Shown here piece after piece: positions 1 to 9,426 of a stretch of 64,000 nucleotides of DNA. How positions within the stretch are numbered: the first letter of the stretch is position 1; every line of letters begins with the position of its first letter. The stretch comes from Polyangium spumosum (GTDB taxonomy: Bacteria; Myxococcota_A; Polyangia; Polyangiales; Polyangiaceae): assembly GCF_009649845.1 (NCBI RefSeq), contig NZ_WJIE01000011.1:62001-126000 (forward strand), in the 5' to 3' direction. The translations under genes were made by a program, and so were the position numbers. A model generated the notes under the pieces. The model was not told where the DNA came from, searched no databases, and saw nothing but the letters and a program-made list of their open reading frames with translations.

Positions 1-149
1 GGTCCCTCGTGGGCCGCGAGGGCATCGAGCCGCGCCTTCGCCTCGGCGAGCAGCGCCCTCACGGCGGGCTCGACGTGCTCGCCGCGGATGCGATCGAAGG
101 GGATGTCGTTGCCGAGGCCGAGCAGCGGATTTTCGTGAGATTCAGGCAT
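1..149 (-). CDS. M3-family oligopeptidase, N-terminal fragment (cut by window edge)
   Basis: Only the first 49 codons lie in the window; the gene continues beyond base 1. The ATG at 149-147 opens a protein with NPLLG near the start and then PFDRI..EHVEPAVRALLAEA. This is the usual opening of M3A zinc oligopeptidases (oligopeptidase A / dipeptidyl carboxypeptidase type), cytoplasmic enzymes that cut short peptides left by other proteases. The catalytic HExxH region is outside the window, so activity cannot be judged. It is divergent from the DUF350 gene starting at 288, with a 138-bp shared upstream region. OpdA/PrlC and Dcp cannot be told apart from this fragment. Confidence 0.8.
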   Translation of the reverse strand, partial: MPESHENPLLGLGNDIPFDRIRGEHVEPAVRALLAEAKARLDALAAHEG

Positions 150-287
150 GTTCGGTGCTCTCGCGGCGAGCGCGCCTCCTCTGGGGACTACTTCGTCCTT
201 GGTACCTACGATCGCCTCCGGACTCGCGCAACGCTTGGTTGAATCTCCAGCGTTTTCCGCGGTCTCCGGTTCCGCTACCCTCGCGCC

Positions 288-833
288 GTGAACGTCGCGC
301 TCTTCCTCATCGGGATCGGCAAGATCCTCTTCGGCATCGTCGTCGGCGCCCTGGGCGTCTGGCTCGGCTCGCGCGTGCTCGGGCGGCTCTTGCGCCTCGG
401 GGAGATGGACGAGGAGCTCGCGAAGGGGAACAGCGGCGTCGCCGTGATCTCGGCCGCGGGCCTGCTGTCGCTCGGGCTCCTCGTGCAGCACGCGGTGAGC
501 GCGACGTTCGCCGCGATGGACCTCATGTACCGCGGACAGAAGCTTCAGCCGGCGATGCTGAGCAAGTTCGCGTTTTACGGCCTTTCGCACGTCGCGCTCT
601 CGCTCGCGGTGGGCGCGCTGGCGATCGCCGTGGGTACGTTCCTCTTCGTCCGCGTCACGCGTGGCGTGGACGAGCTCGCCGAGATCCGGAAGGGCAACGT
701 CGCGCCTGCGCTCGTGCTCGGCGCGGTGATGGTGGTGATCGCGCTCGTGGCCGCGCCGGGGCTCGAGACCGCCCTCGACGGCCTGCTCCCGCTGCCCGAG
801 CTCGCGCGTGACGAGGTGATGGCGCCGTCATGA
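288..833 (+). CDS. DUF350 family inner-membrane protein
   Basis: A 181-residue hydrophobic protein starting with GTG. It has four predicted membrane segments (roughly residues 5-26, 53-75, 95-120 and 138-158) in two similar halves. Each half carries a short charged stretch (EMDEELAKGN and VDELAEIRKGN), the repeated signature typical of DUF350 proteins. The function of the family is unknown; members often sit beside transglutaminase-like or polyamine genes. Its stop overlaps the start of the next gene by four bases (ATGA), so the two are probably translationally coupled and work together. Confidence 0.75.
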   Translation: MNVALFLIGIGKILFGIVVGALGVWLGSRVLGRLLRLGEMDEELAKGNSGVAVISAAGLLSLGLLVQHAVSATFAAMDLMYRGQKLQPAMLSKFAFYGLSHVALSLAVGALAIAVGTFLFVRVTRGVDELAEIRKGNVAPALVLGAVMVVIALVAAPGLETALDGLLPLPELARDEVMAPS

Positions 834-1750
834 AGGAAGGCAAGCTCCTCGCGCTCGCCGCGACCACGTGCCTCTTCGTCACGGGCTGCTGCTGCGGCCT
901 CGGCGACCTCGCCGAGCTTCTCACGCAAGAAGGCGACGAGGAGCCCGCCGCGGGCGAGGCGGGCGTCGATCTCGGCGTCGCGGTGTACCCCGAAGCGACG
1001 CCCCCGTCCGGCGCGACGAGGTATACGTGGCGGGATCGCCGCCTCGAGCCGCCCGTCTATCGCGCAGGGTACGCGCTCGGCGCGGACGAACAGCGGGACG
1101 TCGACCAGGCGCACCACGAGCTCGCGAAGCGCCTGCGCTACCAGGACGCGGGCAACGGCGCGTTCAAGTGGGTGCCGCCGCCCGGCTGCGACGCGAGCAT
1201 GCAGTGCATCTTCGAGTCGCTCGCGGAGCGCAGCAAGCCCGACATCGATCCGCTGGCCGCGCGCTTCAAGGCGCGTATCCGCGAGGCGAAGATGAGCACC
1301 CTCGACGCCGTCGAGCTCCTGACCTCGTTCGTCCAGACGATCCCTTACGAGATCCCCAAGGAGCGCCCGTTTGGCCTCATGCCGCCGGCGCTCGTCGCCT
1401 CGGCGAAGAAGGGCGACTGCGATTCGAAGGCGCTGCTCTTGCACATGCTGCTCGACGCGATCGGCGTGGACAGCGTGATCGTGAACTCGAATGCCCATCG
1501 CCACGCGATGCTCGGCGTCGCCGTGCCTGCACAAGGCCAGAAGATCCGCTACCAGGGCCGCGAGTACGCGTTCGTCGAGACGACCGCGAAGGACGCGCCG
1601 GTCGGGTGGATCTCGAAGGAGCTCTTGAAGCCGAACGACTGGGTCGTCGTGCCCGTGCGTATCCGCTCGAAGGAGTCTTCGCCGAAGAACGAGGCCGCGA
1701 CCGGGAAGGCCGCGGAGCCGCCGAAGACGAGGTCGACGAAGAGGCGTTGA
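830..1750 (+). CDS. Transglutaminase-like lipoprotein
   Basis: A 306-residue protein with a type II signal peptide; the lipobox is VTGC with Cys20. A Cys-His-acid triad of the transglutaminase-like fold is visible: Cys197 in KKGDCDSKA, His225 in HRHAML and Glu250 in FVETT. Such bacterial proteins may be cysteine proteases or cross-linking/amidase-type enzymes acting on envelope peptides; the substrate is not evident. The C-terminus is Lys/Arg-rich. The ATG overlaps the DUF350 stop by four bases, suggesting a two-gene operon of a membrane protein and a membrane-anchored enzyme. DUF350/transglutaminase pairing supports a shared envelope role, which is inference. Confidence 0.7.
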   Translation: MKEGKLLALAATTCLFVTGCCCGLGDLAELLTQEGDEEPAAGEAGVDLGVAVYPEATPPSGATRYTWRDRRLEPPVYRAGYALGADEQRDVDQAHHELAKRLRYQDAGNGAFKWVPPPGCDASMQCIFESLAERSKPDIDPLAARFKARIREAKMSTLDAVELLTSFVQTIPYEIPKERPFGLMPPALVASAKKGDCDSKALLLHMLLDAIGVDSVIVNSNAHRHAMLGVAVPAQGQKIRYQGREYAFVETTAKDAPVGWISKELLKPNDWVVVPVRIRSKESSPKNEAATGKAAEPPKTRSTKRR

Positions 1751-1756
1751 GGATCG

Positions 1757-2965
1757 CTACGAGCCGAGCGCGTCGGAGAGGACGTGCACCGCGGCGATCA
1801 TCCCTTCCGTGAGGCTCTCCGGGCGCGTGTCGGTCGGGGACTCCCGGGACATGCGCGCGCGGTACACCACGAGATCAACGAGCGTGAGCAGATACGGCGA
1901 GGCCTTCGCCCTGTTGAGGGCCTGTTTCAAGGCGCCAAACCGCTTGCGCGCCTCCTCGGTCGTGTCGAGGGCCGAGAGCGCCGCGAGCATGGCGGCCGCG
2001 CGTGGTTCGTCCTTCGTTTTGATGGCGTCGCGAGCGGCGTCGACGAGCACGTGCCCGAAGGCCGCGAGCCGCGCCTCGTCGAGCTCCGCCGAAACACCGG
2101 CGCCCTGCGCCACGAGCTCCTGCAGCTCCGGGAAAGCGCGCCTGCCGACGAGCGCCAGAAAGAGCCCGGCGCCGTTCGTCTCCCAGTCCGCCTTCGAGGC
2201 GAGCTTCTTTCCAATCCACGCGACGACGGGCGTCGCCACGGGCCCGCGTTGCAGGGAGGCGAGCGCGGCGTTCATGAGGCGCTCGGCGTCGACGCTCTGC
2301 GCGTCGAGCCATTCGAGCAACATCGCGCGCTCGTCGCCGTTCGTCCCGCTGTCGACCTTCTCGAACGCCTCCTCCACGGTGAGCCCCGCGAACGGATCGG
2401 CGAACAGCGGGTCCCCTTCGTCGCCGCCGAGATCGAGCCCGAGCTCGTCGCCGAGCGAGCCGCCGCCGAAGAACGAATCGTCGTCCGCCTTCGAGGCCGG
2501 CGCTGCGGGCGCGGTCGCGTCGTCGAGGTCGAACATCGCCGCGAGATCGACGGGTTCGTCCGCGGATGAAAAGAGCGCGGGCGCCGGCGCGGGGGCGCGG
2601 GTCTCTCGGCGCTCGATACGCGCGAAGAGCGCGGGGGGGACCTTGCCGCGCACGAGGTCCGCGAGCGTCGCCCATTCCCGATCCTCGAAGGAGAACCCCG
2701 GCGCGTTCAGCACCTCGTGCTCGAACTCGGCGGGTTTGTCCTCGGCGAGCTTCGCGAGCGCGACGAGGATCGGCGGGCGGCCCACGTACGGGGTGCGCGC
2801 GCGCCAGCGCAGGAGATCCGCGGAGGTGAGCTCGTGGGCGTGCGTGGCGAGGAAGGCGTGATCGTCCGGCCCGAGCGCGCCCTGCCGGAGGACGTGCAGG
2901 AAGGCCACGGCGCGGGCGTTTCCTCGATGGGCGCGTTTCAGGGCATCGATTTCGGCCTTATCCAT
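1757..2965 (-). CDS. Hypothetical cytoplasmic protein, alpha-helical, 402 aa
   Basis: No family recognised. The chosen ATG (2965-2963) begins MDKAEIDALKRAHRGNARAV; longer in-frame starts add Pro/Arg-rich sequence that looks non-coding. The N-terminal 150 residues are helical. An acidic, Gly-rich linker follows (about residues 140-200, with PVDLAAMFDLDD and FFGGGSLGDELGLDLGGDEGD), and then a second helical, Leu/Ala-rich half with a HEAT-like feel. There is no signal peptide or membrane segment. It converges on the transglutaminase-like gene (6-bp gap) and diverges from the serpin. It could be a scaffold protein; nothing further is supported. Confidence 0.6.
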   Translation of the reverse strand: MDKAEIDALKRAHRGNARAVAFLHVLRQGALGPDDHAFLATHAHELTSADLLRWRARTPYVGRPPILVALAKLAEDKPAEFEHEVLNAPGFSFEDREWATLADLVRGKVPPALFARIERRETRAPAPAPALFSSADEPVDLAAMFDLDDATAPAAPASKADDDSFFGGGSLGDELGLDLGGDEGDPLFADPFAGLTVEEAFEKVDSGTNGDERAMLLEWLDAQSVDAERLMNAALASLQRGPVATPVVAWIGKKLASKADWETNGAGLFLALVGRRAFPELQELVAQGAGVSAELDEARLAAFGHVLVDAARDAIKTKDEPRAAAMLAALSALDTTEEARKRFGALKQALNRAKASPYLLTLVDLVVYRARMSRESPTDTRPESLTEGMIAAVHVLSDALGS

Positions 2966-3332
2966 GGGAGCTCTCACCTTACCAGGGATGGGCCCTCGCG
3001 AGCGACGCTCGTATCGTGCTCCGTCGGGTGGGCTCCGGGCGCGCTCCGCCCGGGGCGATAACGTGGACCGAGGGCCAAAAGGATTGCATTCGTTGGAATC
3101 GAGTTGACGGGGCGCGCGGGGCGGGCTTCCATGACCTCGATCGCGATTGTTCCCGCTCGGCGATCCAGCCCCGCGGCTCATGGGGAGCCCGGGGCTGTAT
3201 TATTTCGGGCCGCATGACCGATCGGGCGTGCCACCCTGGGCCGCCTTCGGACATCGTTGCCTCGCTCGATGCCCGCGCGCCTTGAAATCGCGGAAAATCG
3301 CTCGTGGCACACCGGTTGCTCAGGGCGCCGGC
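2966..3332. other. Intergenic region between divergent genes
   Basis: This 367-bp region separates the hypothetical gene from the serpin. It holds a GC hairpin at 3035-3053 (7-bp arms CCGGGCG/CGCCCGG, 5-nt loop) and the sigma-54-like motif at 3305-3320. I see no credible gene in it. Confidence 0.6.
3305..3320 (+). promoter_or_regulatory. Candidate sigma-54 (-24/-12) promoter for the serpin gene
   Basis: The bases read TGGCAC, five bases, TTGCT, which matches the RpoN consensus TGGCAC-N5-TTGCW exactly, including the GG and GC cores with correct spacing. Transcription would begin about 12 bases after the GC, near 3331, almost at the serpin ATG (3333), so the mRNA would be nearly leaderless. 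Myxobacteria use many sigma-54 promoters. A chance match in GC-rich DNA remains possible. Confidence 0.4.
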
Positions 3333-4640
3333 ATGCGAAAACTTCCCCTTCTTTCTCTGCTCCTCTCGCTCTCGGCCCTCGCTTGCAGCTCGTCTGCGCC
3401 GCCCGAGCCCCCCGGGGCCACGAATGAAGAATGCCATGACGCGAACACGCCCGGCTGCGTCGTGACCTCCGGGCAGCAGCGCATCACGAGCCCCAATGTC
3501 TCGAGCGCCGACCTCGGCACCCTCGTCGACGGCAACACGGCGTTCGCCACGGACATGTACAAGGTCCTCCGCAGCGAGCCGGGAAACTTCTTCTATTCGC
3601 CGCACTCCATCTCGAGCGCCCTCGCGATGACCTGGGCCGGCGCGCGTGGACAAACCGAGACGGACATGGCGAAGACGCTGCACTTCGACCTCCCGCAGGA
3701 CAAGCTCCACCCGGCGTGGAACGAGCTCGACCTCGAGCTCGCGAGCCGCGGCGAGGACGCGATGGGCTCGGACGGCCAGAAGTTCCGGCTTAACGTGGCG
3801 AACGCGGTCTGGGGCCAGGTCGGTTATCCCTTCGAGAAGGCGTTCCTCGACGTGCTCGGCCTGCATTACGGCGCCGGCATGCACGTGGTCGATTACGTGG
3901 GCGCGGCCGATCAGGCCCTCGAGCTGATCAACGGCTGGGTCGCCACGAAGACCGAGGACAAGATCCAGAAGATCCTCTCGCCGGGCTCGATCAACTCCGG
4001 CACGCGGCTCGTCCTGACGAACGCCGTGTACTTCAATGCCGCCTGGCAGACGCCGTTCGAGGAGGCGAACACGAAGAACGCGCCGTTCACGACGAGCGCG
4101 GGCGCCACCGTCGACGTCCCCATGATGCAGGGTCACATCGAGGCGCCGTACGCGCAGGGCGCGGATTACGCGGCCGTGGAGCTGCCTTATGACGGTCGCG
4201 AGCTCTCGATGGTGCTCGTCCTGCCGAACGACCTCGACGCCTTCGAGGGCAGCCTCGACGCGGCCCGTATGAACGAGGTGGTCTCCGCCCTGTCGGAGAA
4301 GCTCGTCGACACGCGGATGCCGAAGTTCAAGTTCGAGTCGAAGTTCAGCCTGGTCGACCCGCTGAAGACCCTCGGCATGGGCGTCGCGTTCTCGGAGGGC
4401 GCCGATTTCTCGGGGATCAACGGGACGGGCGGGCTCGTGATCACGGACGTCATTCACCAGGCGTTCGTCGCGGTGAACGAGGCGGGGACCGAGGCGGCGG
4501 CGGCGACCGCGGTGATCGTCGGCGAGACGAGCGCGCCGGAGCCCGCGGCCATCACCTTCGACAAGCCGTTCCTGTTCTTCATCCGCGACATCGCGACGAA
4601 GCAGGTGCTCTTCGTCGGCCGCGTGGCCGATCCGAGCTGA
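3333..4640 (+). CDS. Secreted serpin-family protease inhibitor, lipoprotein
   Basis: A 435-residue serpin (I4 family) with a lipoprotein signal (LSALAC lipobox). Serpin landmarks are present: N-terminal NFFYSPHSISSALAM, the LVLTNAVYFNAAW strand and the C-terminal DKPFLFFIRD..LFVGRV. The reactive-loop hinge (from about residue 385) reads GTEAAAATA, the small-residue pattern that lets inhibitory serpins insert the cleaved loop. By alignment to the hinge the scissile bond would be near Thr-Ser in VGETSAP, suggesting an elastase-like or subtilisin-like target; that assignment is approximate. It probably sits on the outer membrane and protects the cell from host or prey proteases, or from its own secreted ones. 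The start was chosen because it gives the signal peptide. Confidence 0.88.
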   Translation: MRKLPLLSLLLSLSALACSSSAPPEPPGATNEECHDANTPGCVVTSGQQRITSPNVSSADLGTLVDGNTAFATDMYKVLRSEPGNFFYSPHSISSALAMTWAGARGQTETDMAKTLHFDLPQDKLHPAWNELDLELASRGEDAMGSDGQKFRLNVANAVWGQVGYPFEKAFLDVLGLHYGAGMHVVDYVGAADQALELINGWVATKTEDKIQKILSPGSINSGTRLVLTNAVYFNAAWQTPFEEANTKNAPFTTSAGATVDVPMMQGHIEAPYAQGADYAAVELPYDGRELSMVLVLPNDLDAFEGSLDAARMNEVVSALSEKLVDTRMPKFKFESKFSLVDPLKTLGMGVAFSEGADFSGINGTGGLVITDVIHQAFVAVNEAGTEAAAATAVIVGETSAPEPAAITFDKPFLFFIRDIATKQVLFVGRVADPS

Positions 4641-4665
4641 GCCTCTCCAGACATCCAGCCGGGCG

Positions 4666-4709
4666 GGGCGTATCTTGCGGGGCGGAGGCTTCCGCCGCAA
4701 GATACGCCC
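4666..4709 (+). repeat. Perfect 15-bp inverted repeat (hairpin) abutting the msrA start
   Basis: Arms GGGCGTATCTTGCGG (4666-4680) and its exact complement (4695-4709) enclose a 14-nt loop that itself can pair (CGGA/TCCG). The right arm ends at the base before the annotated msrA ATG, leaving no room for a separate ribosome-binding site. It could be a terminator for the serpin (there is no T-tract), a translational switch, or a sign that msrA starts further downstream. Confidence 0.7.
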
Positions 4710-5366
4710 ATGTTCTTCAAGGACCCTCGCAAGCTGCAGATGCCCACGAAGGCGCAAGCCCTGCCCGGGCGGAGCGCTCGTATGCGCGTGCCCGAGCGGC
4801 ACTTCGTGAGCGGCGCGCGGATCGTGCCTCCGTTCCCCGAGGGCACCGAGCAGGCCATGTTCGGGCTCGGGTGCTTCTGGGGGGCGGAGCGCAAGTTCTG
4901 GCAAACGAACGGCGTGTACGCGACGGCGGTCGGATACGCGGCCGGGTTCACGCCGAACCCCACCTACGATGAGGTCTGCACGGGCCTCACCGGCCACAAC
5001 GAGGTCGTGCTCGTGGTCTTCGAGCCGGCGAAGGTCTCGTACGAGGACCTGCTCAAGGTCTTCTGGGAGAGCCACGACCCGACGCAGGGCATGCGCCAGG
5101 GCAACGACGCCGGCACGCAGTATCGCTCGGGTATTTATTGCTTCGGCCCCACGCAAAAGACGGCCGCCGAGCGCTCGCGTGTCGCCTACCAGGAGGCGCT
5201 GCGCGCGGCGGGGCACGGCGACATCACGACGGAGATCCTCGAGGCGCCCGAGTTCTATTACGCCGAGGACTATCACCAGCAGTACCTCGCGAAGAACCCC
5301 GGCGGTTACTGCGGGCTCGGCGGCACCGGCGTGAGTTGCCCGGTGGGTCTCGTTTCGACGGGCTGA
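4710..5366 (+). CDS. msrA: Peptide-methionine (S)-S-oxide reductase MsrA
   Basis: A 218-residue MsrA, which repairs oxidised methionine in proteins. The catalytic motif GLGCFWGAE (Cys55), the core stretches TAVGYAAG and [12 protein letters not shown], and the [12 protein letters not shown] motif are intact. Likely resolving cysteines lie in the C-terminal region ([16 protein letters not shown]). The protein begins with about 45 residues before the core and has no signal peptide, so it is cytoplasmic. The ATG directly follows a strong hairpin, and in-frame ATGs at 4740 and 4782 are alternatives that keep the whole domain. It follows the serpin on the same strand. Confidence 0.93.
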   Translation: MFFKDPRKLQMPTKAQALPGRSARMRVPERHFVSGARIVPPFPEGTEQAMFGLGCFWGAERKFWQTNGVYATAVGYAAGFTPNPTYDEVCTGLTGHNEVVLVVFEPAKVSYEDLLKVFWESHDPTQGMRQGNDAGTQYRSGIYCFGPTQKTAAERSRVAYQEALRAAGHGDITTEILEAPEFYYAEDYHQQYLAKNPGGYCGLGGTGVSCPVGLVSTG

Positions 5367-5367
5367 G

Positions 5368-5382
5368 CACGCCTCCGGCGTG
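5368..5382 (+). terminator. Short hairpin after msrA
   Basis: A CACGCC/GGCGTG stem with a 3-nt loop starts two bases after the msrA stop. There is no T-run, so it is at best a weak or Rho-assisted terminator. Confidence 0.3.
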
Positions 5383-5416
5383 ACACGCGCCGCGCCTCGC
5401 GGATACCATCCCCTCC

Positions 5417-6316
5417 ATGATCGAGACACGACGACACACGGGTCGGATGGGGCGGTTTGCGCTCGTCCTTTCGATGATGGGCCTGCTCGGCGCGGCGGCC
5501 GCGTGCGGGGGCGACGAGCCGAACGCCGCGGGCGGCGGCCTCGGCGGATCGGGCGCCGGTGGAAACGGCGCCGGCGCCTCGGGCGGGATGGGCCAGGGAG
5601 GAATGGGCGGCGGCCAGGGCGGGCAAGGCGGAGAGCTCTTCCCCTCGGGCGTGGGCGGCGCGGGCGGCGGCGCGGGCGGCGGCGGCCCGAGCTGCGACCC
5701 GATCCTCAAGGCCACGGTGCGTGATTTCCAGGTCGCGCACCCCGATTTCGAGTACGTCGTCGGCACGGACAAGGGCATCGTCGGGGGCGAGCTCGGGCCC
5801 GACGGGAAACCCGTCTATGCGGGCAACCCGACGACGCCGACGACGACGGGCAAGGCGAATTTCGACCAATGGTACAACGACGTGTCCGGCGTCAACATGG
5901 CGATCCCCGTGGAGATCCCGCTCATGGCCGCGGGCGGGGGGACGTACACGTACAACAACTCGGCCTTCTTCCCCATCGACGGTCAGGGCTTCGGCAACGA
6001 GGGCAACGTCCACAATTACCATTTCACCCTCGAGCTCCGGACGCAGTTCATCTACGAGGGCGGCGAGGTCTTCACGTTCACGGGCGACGACGACCTCTTC
6101 ACGTTCATCAACGGCAAGCTGGTCATCGATCTCGGCGGCGTGCACGGCGCGCAGAGCGCGACGGTGGACCTCGACGAGCGCGCGGCGGAGCTCGGCATCG
6201 AGAAGGGCAAGACGTATCCGCTCGATTTCTTCTTCGCCGAGCGGCACACGAGCGAATCGAATTTCCGGATCGACACGACGATCGGCTGCTTCTCGGAGCC
6301 GCCGATCCCCGAATGA
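5417..6316 (+). CDS. Fibro-slime domain lipoprotein (copy 1)
   Basis: A 299-residue surface lipoprotein. The signal segment ends at AAAACGG and is followed by a long Gly/Ala/Ser-rich linker (to about residue 90). The remainder is a fibro-slime domain: VRDFQVAHPDFEY, NFDQWYNDVSGVN, then GEVFTFTGDDDLFTFINGKLVIDLGGVHG, a PA14-related beta-sandwich element shared with slime-mould proteins. Such domains are common in myxobacteria and probably bind carbohydrate or build extracellular matrix. A paralogue lies at 36613-37524 with the same order of motifs. An alternative start at 5447 would shorten the signal peptide. It is convergent with thiD, one base apart. Confidence 0.85.
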   Translation: MIETRRHTGRMGRFALVLSMMGLLGAAAACGGDEPNAAGGGLGGSGAGGNGAGASGGMGQGGMGGGQGGQGGELFPSGVGGAGGGAGGGGPSCDPILKATVRDFQVAHPDFEYVVGTDKGIVGGELGPDGKPVYAGNPTTPTTTGKANFDQWYNDVSGVNMAIPVEIPLMAAGGGTYTYNNSAFFPIDGQGFGNEGNVHNYHFTLELRTQFIYEGGEVFTFTGDDDLFTFINGKLVIDLGGVHGAQSATVDLDERAAELGIEKGKTYPLDFFFAERHTSESNFRIDTTIGCFSEPPIPE

Positions 6317-6317
6317 A

Positions 6318-7121
6318 TCAATCGAAGGGCCGGGCCGTGACCGCGTGATTCAGCGGCCCGTGCCCGTGCCCGAGCCCCGGCGCCTGCTCGATCGCGAGCC
6401 GCAAATAACGCCGCGCCCGCCCGATGGCCGCCTCCATCCCGAGCCCCTGCGCGATCCCCGCGGCGATCGCCGACGCCAGCGTGCAGCCCGTCCCGTGCGT
6501 CGAGCGCGTCTCGATCCGATCCGCCTCGAAGAGCCGCGCCTCCCCCGCGGCCGTGACCAGCACGTCCGTCACGACCGGCCCCTCGAGGTGCCCGCCTTTC
6601 AAGAGGACCGCCTTCGGCCCGAGCGCGAGCAGCGCCTCGGCGACACGTCGCATCGCCGGCACACCGTCGATCGTTTGTCCTGAAAGCACCTCGGCCTCGG
6701 GCAGGTTCGGCGTGATCAGCGCCGCGCGCGGCAGGAGCCGTCCGAGCAGCGCCTCCCGCGCCTCCGGCAAGAGGAGCGGCGCGCCGCCCTTGGCCACCAT
6801 CACCGGATCGACGACGAGCGGGACGTCCTCCGCGAGGCGCGCGTGCACGCCGGCCACGGTGTCGATCACCTCGGCCGAATGCAACATGCCCGTCTTGATC
6901 ACGTCCGCGCCGATGTCCTCGAGCACGAGGCTCATCTGCTGCTCGATGAACGCGGGCGGGACCGGAGAGACCCCGAAGACGCCGCGCGTGTTCTGCGCCG
7001 TGAGCGCCGTGATCGCGGTCGCCCCGAAGGCGCCGAGGGCCGTCACGGCCTTCAGATCCGCCTGGATACCGGCCCCGCCGCCCGAGTCCGAGCCGGCCAC
7101 GATGAGGACACGCCCTCTCAT
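6318..7121 (-). CDS. thiD: Hydroxymethylpyrimidine / phosphomethylpyrimidine kinase ThiD
   Basis: A 267-residue ribokinase-fold enzyme that phosphorylates HMP and HMP-P to HMP-PP in thiamine biosynthesis. The N-terminal AGSDSGGGAGIQADLK motif, the ALTAQNTRGV stretch, LITPNLPEAEVL and the C-terminal THGTGCTLASAIAAG anion-hole/catalytic motif are all present, and length is normal. It lies 47 bp downstream of the lipase chaperone on the same strand, too close for a TPP riboswitch; it may be read through from the lipase operon or from a short local promoter. No other thiamine gene is nearby. Confidence 0.93.
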   Translation of the reverse strand: MRGRVLIVAGSDSGGGAGIQADLKAVTALGAFGATAITALTAQNTRGVFGVSPVPPAFIEQQMSLVLEDIGADVIKTGMLHSAEVIDTVAGVHARLAEDVPLVVDPVMVAKGGAPLLLPEAREALLGRLLPRAALITPNLPEAEVLSGQTIDGVPAMRRVAEALLALGPKAVLLKGGHLEGPVVTDVLVTAAGEARLFEADRIETRSTHGTGCTLASAIAAGIAQGLGMEAAIGRARRYLRLAIEQAPGLGHGHGPLNHAVTARPFD

Positions 7122-7168
7122 GCCGAGGCGCGTACCAGCGCCGCTCCCGACGCGCAAGCCGCCCGCGC

Positions 7169-8203
7169 CTACTTGCTCGACATCGCCAGCGTCGCCCGCA
7201 CCCTTCGTTGCTCGAGCGGCGTGAACGACTCGTCGAGCAGCGCTTGCTCGGCCGCCTTGAACGTGGCTTCGTCCTCGGTCTTCGCGGCGAGCGCGTCGCG
7301 CTCCTTCCGGAACGCCTCGACACGCGCCTTCCACGCCGCCCGCTCCGCGTCGAGCGCGGCGAGCCTGTCCGCCGCCTCCACGCCGAGCGTCTCCACGCGT
7401 TTGGCGTGGACGTCCTCGTCCGTCGCCCCTTCCGCGCGTAACGCCTCCGCCTCGGCCCGCGCGCGCAGCGGCAGCGTCGCGGCCTCCCGCGCCTCGCGCG
7501 CCCCCGCGGGCAAGCTCTCTTCGAGCGCGGCGATCTTGCGCTCGCGCTCCTCGGCCGAGAGCGCCTCGTCCTTCCGGATCCGGCTCGCCTCGGCGGCCAC
7601 CTCGCCCTCGCGCTCCTCGTCGCCGAAGAGCGCCTCCGCCGCCTCCTCGCCGAAATGCTTCCGGCGGAGCTTCTTCAGCGCTTCGAGCCGCGCCGTCGGG
7701 TCGCTCTCCTCGTCTTTCGGCAGCGCGAGCCCGTCCTTGTCCTTTCGATAAGCGAGATAGTCGTCGAGCAGCTTCGCGGCCTCGATCGCGGCCGGGCCAT
7801 CGACCCGCTCTCGAATCGCGGCCAGGATCCGGGCGCGGATCGTCTCGTCGCTCTCCTCGCCCTCGGTGGTGAACCAGTAATCGAAGAGGCGCAGGATCTC
7901 CGGCCCGAGCAGGAGCGATCCGTCGGGACCGACGCGCAAGGCGCCGTCCTCGCTCGTGCCGCGCAGCGACCGGGCCTTGTCCGTGAAAGGGCTCTTCTCG
8001 CGGGTATCGACCCTCGCCTCGGCGCGGCGAGCCGGCGGCGCCGAGGTCCTCCGATCGACCACGTGATTCGAATGGCTGCCGCGCGCCTCGGTCGTCGCCT
8101 CGACCCGTCGTTCGGGTTCGTCCGCGCCCGTTTTCCACACGGCGAGGCCGGCGGCGAGCGTGACGACGAGGACGATCCCCGTGGTGATGCGGCGGCTCTT
8201 CAA
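7169..8203 (-). CDS. lifO: Lipase-specific foldase / chaperone (LifO family)
   Basis: A 344-residue steric chaperone anchored by one N-terminal membrane helix (residues 7-23), with the rest in the periplasm. After a low-complexity linker come the family signature SLRGTSEDG and LFDYWFTTEGE (the RxxFDY-type motif region), then a long, charged alpha-helical arm rich in Glu/Arg/Ala, as expected for the Lif helical clamp that wraps the lipase. The start is TTG (8203-8201), chosen because GAGGAG sits five bases upstream, overlapping the lipase stop; the gap to the lipase is 10 bp. It should fold the lipase encoded just upstream before export. Confidence 0.88.
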   Translation of the reverse strand: MKSRRITTGIVLVVTLAAGLAVWKTGADEPERRVEATTEARGSHSNHVVDRRTSAPPARRAEARVDTREKSPFTDKARSLRGTSEDGALRVGPDGSLLLGPEILRLFDYWFTTEGEESDETIRARILAAIRERVDGPAAIEAAKLLDDYLAYRKDKDGLALPKDEESDPTARLEALKKLRRKHFGEEAAEALFGDEEREGEVAAEASRIRKDEALSAEERERKIAALEESLPAGAREAREAATLPLRARAEAEALRAEGATDEDVHAKRVETLGVEAADRLAALDAERAAWKARVEAFRKERDALAAKTEDEATFKAAEQALLDESFTPLEQRRVRATLAMSSK

Positions 8204-8213
8204 AGGCTCCTCG

Positions 8214-9368
<1,155 letters not shown>

Positions 9369-9374
9369 TCATGA

Positions 9375-9393
9375 AGGATCCAGGGTGGATCCT
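9375..9393 (-). terminator. Stem-loop between the TonB-type gene and the lipase operon
   Basis: A perfect 8-bp stem (AGGATCCA / TGGATCCT) with a GGG loop lies 34 bp past the stop of the TonB-type gene at 9427. No T-tract follows on the minus strand, so it may be a Rho-assisted terminator, an RNA-processing site or an operator for the lipase. Confidence 0.4.
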
Positions 9394-9426
9394 CCGCGTA
9401 TCAGCCCCGCCGATCCACGCGGCGCC

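Noticed and set aside
2979-5429. An 816-codon minus-strand open frame opposite the serpin and msrA
   Set aside because: Arg/Glu/Val-rich, typical of antisense frames in high-GC DNA; serpin and MsrA on the other strand have clear family motifs.
7122-7168. TPP riboswitch ahead of thiD
   Set aside because: Only 47 bp separate thiD from the upstream gene, too short for the THI element, and no conserved core is seen.
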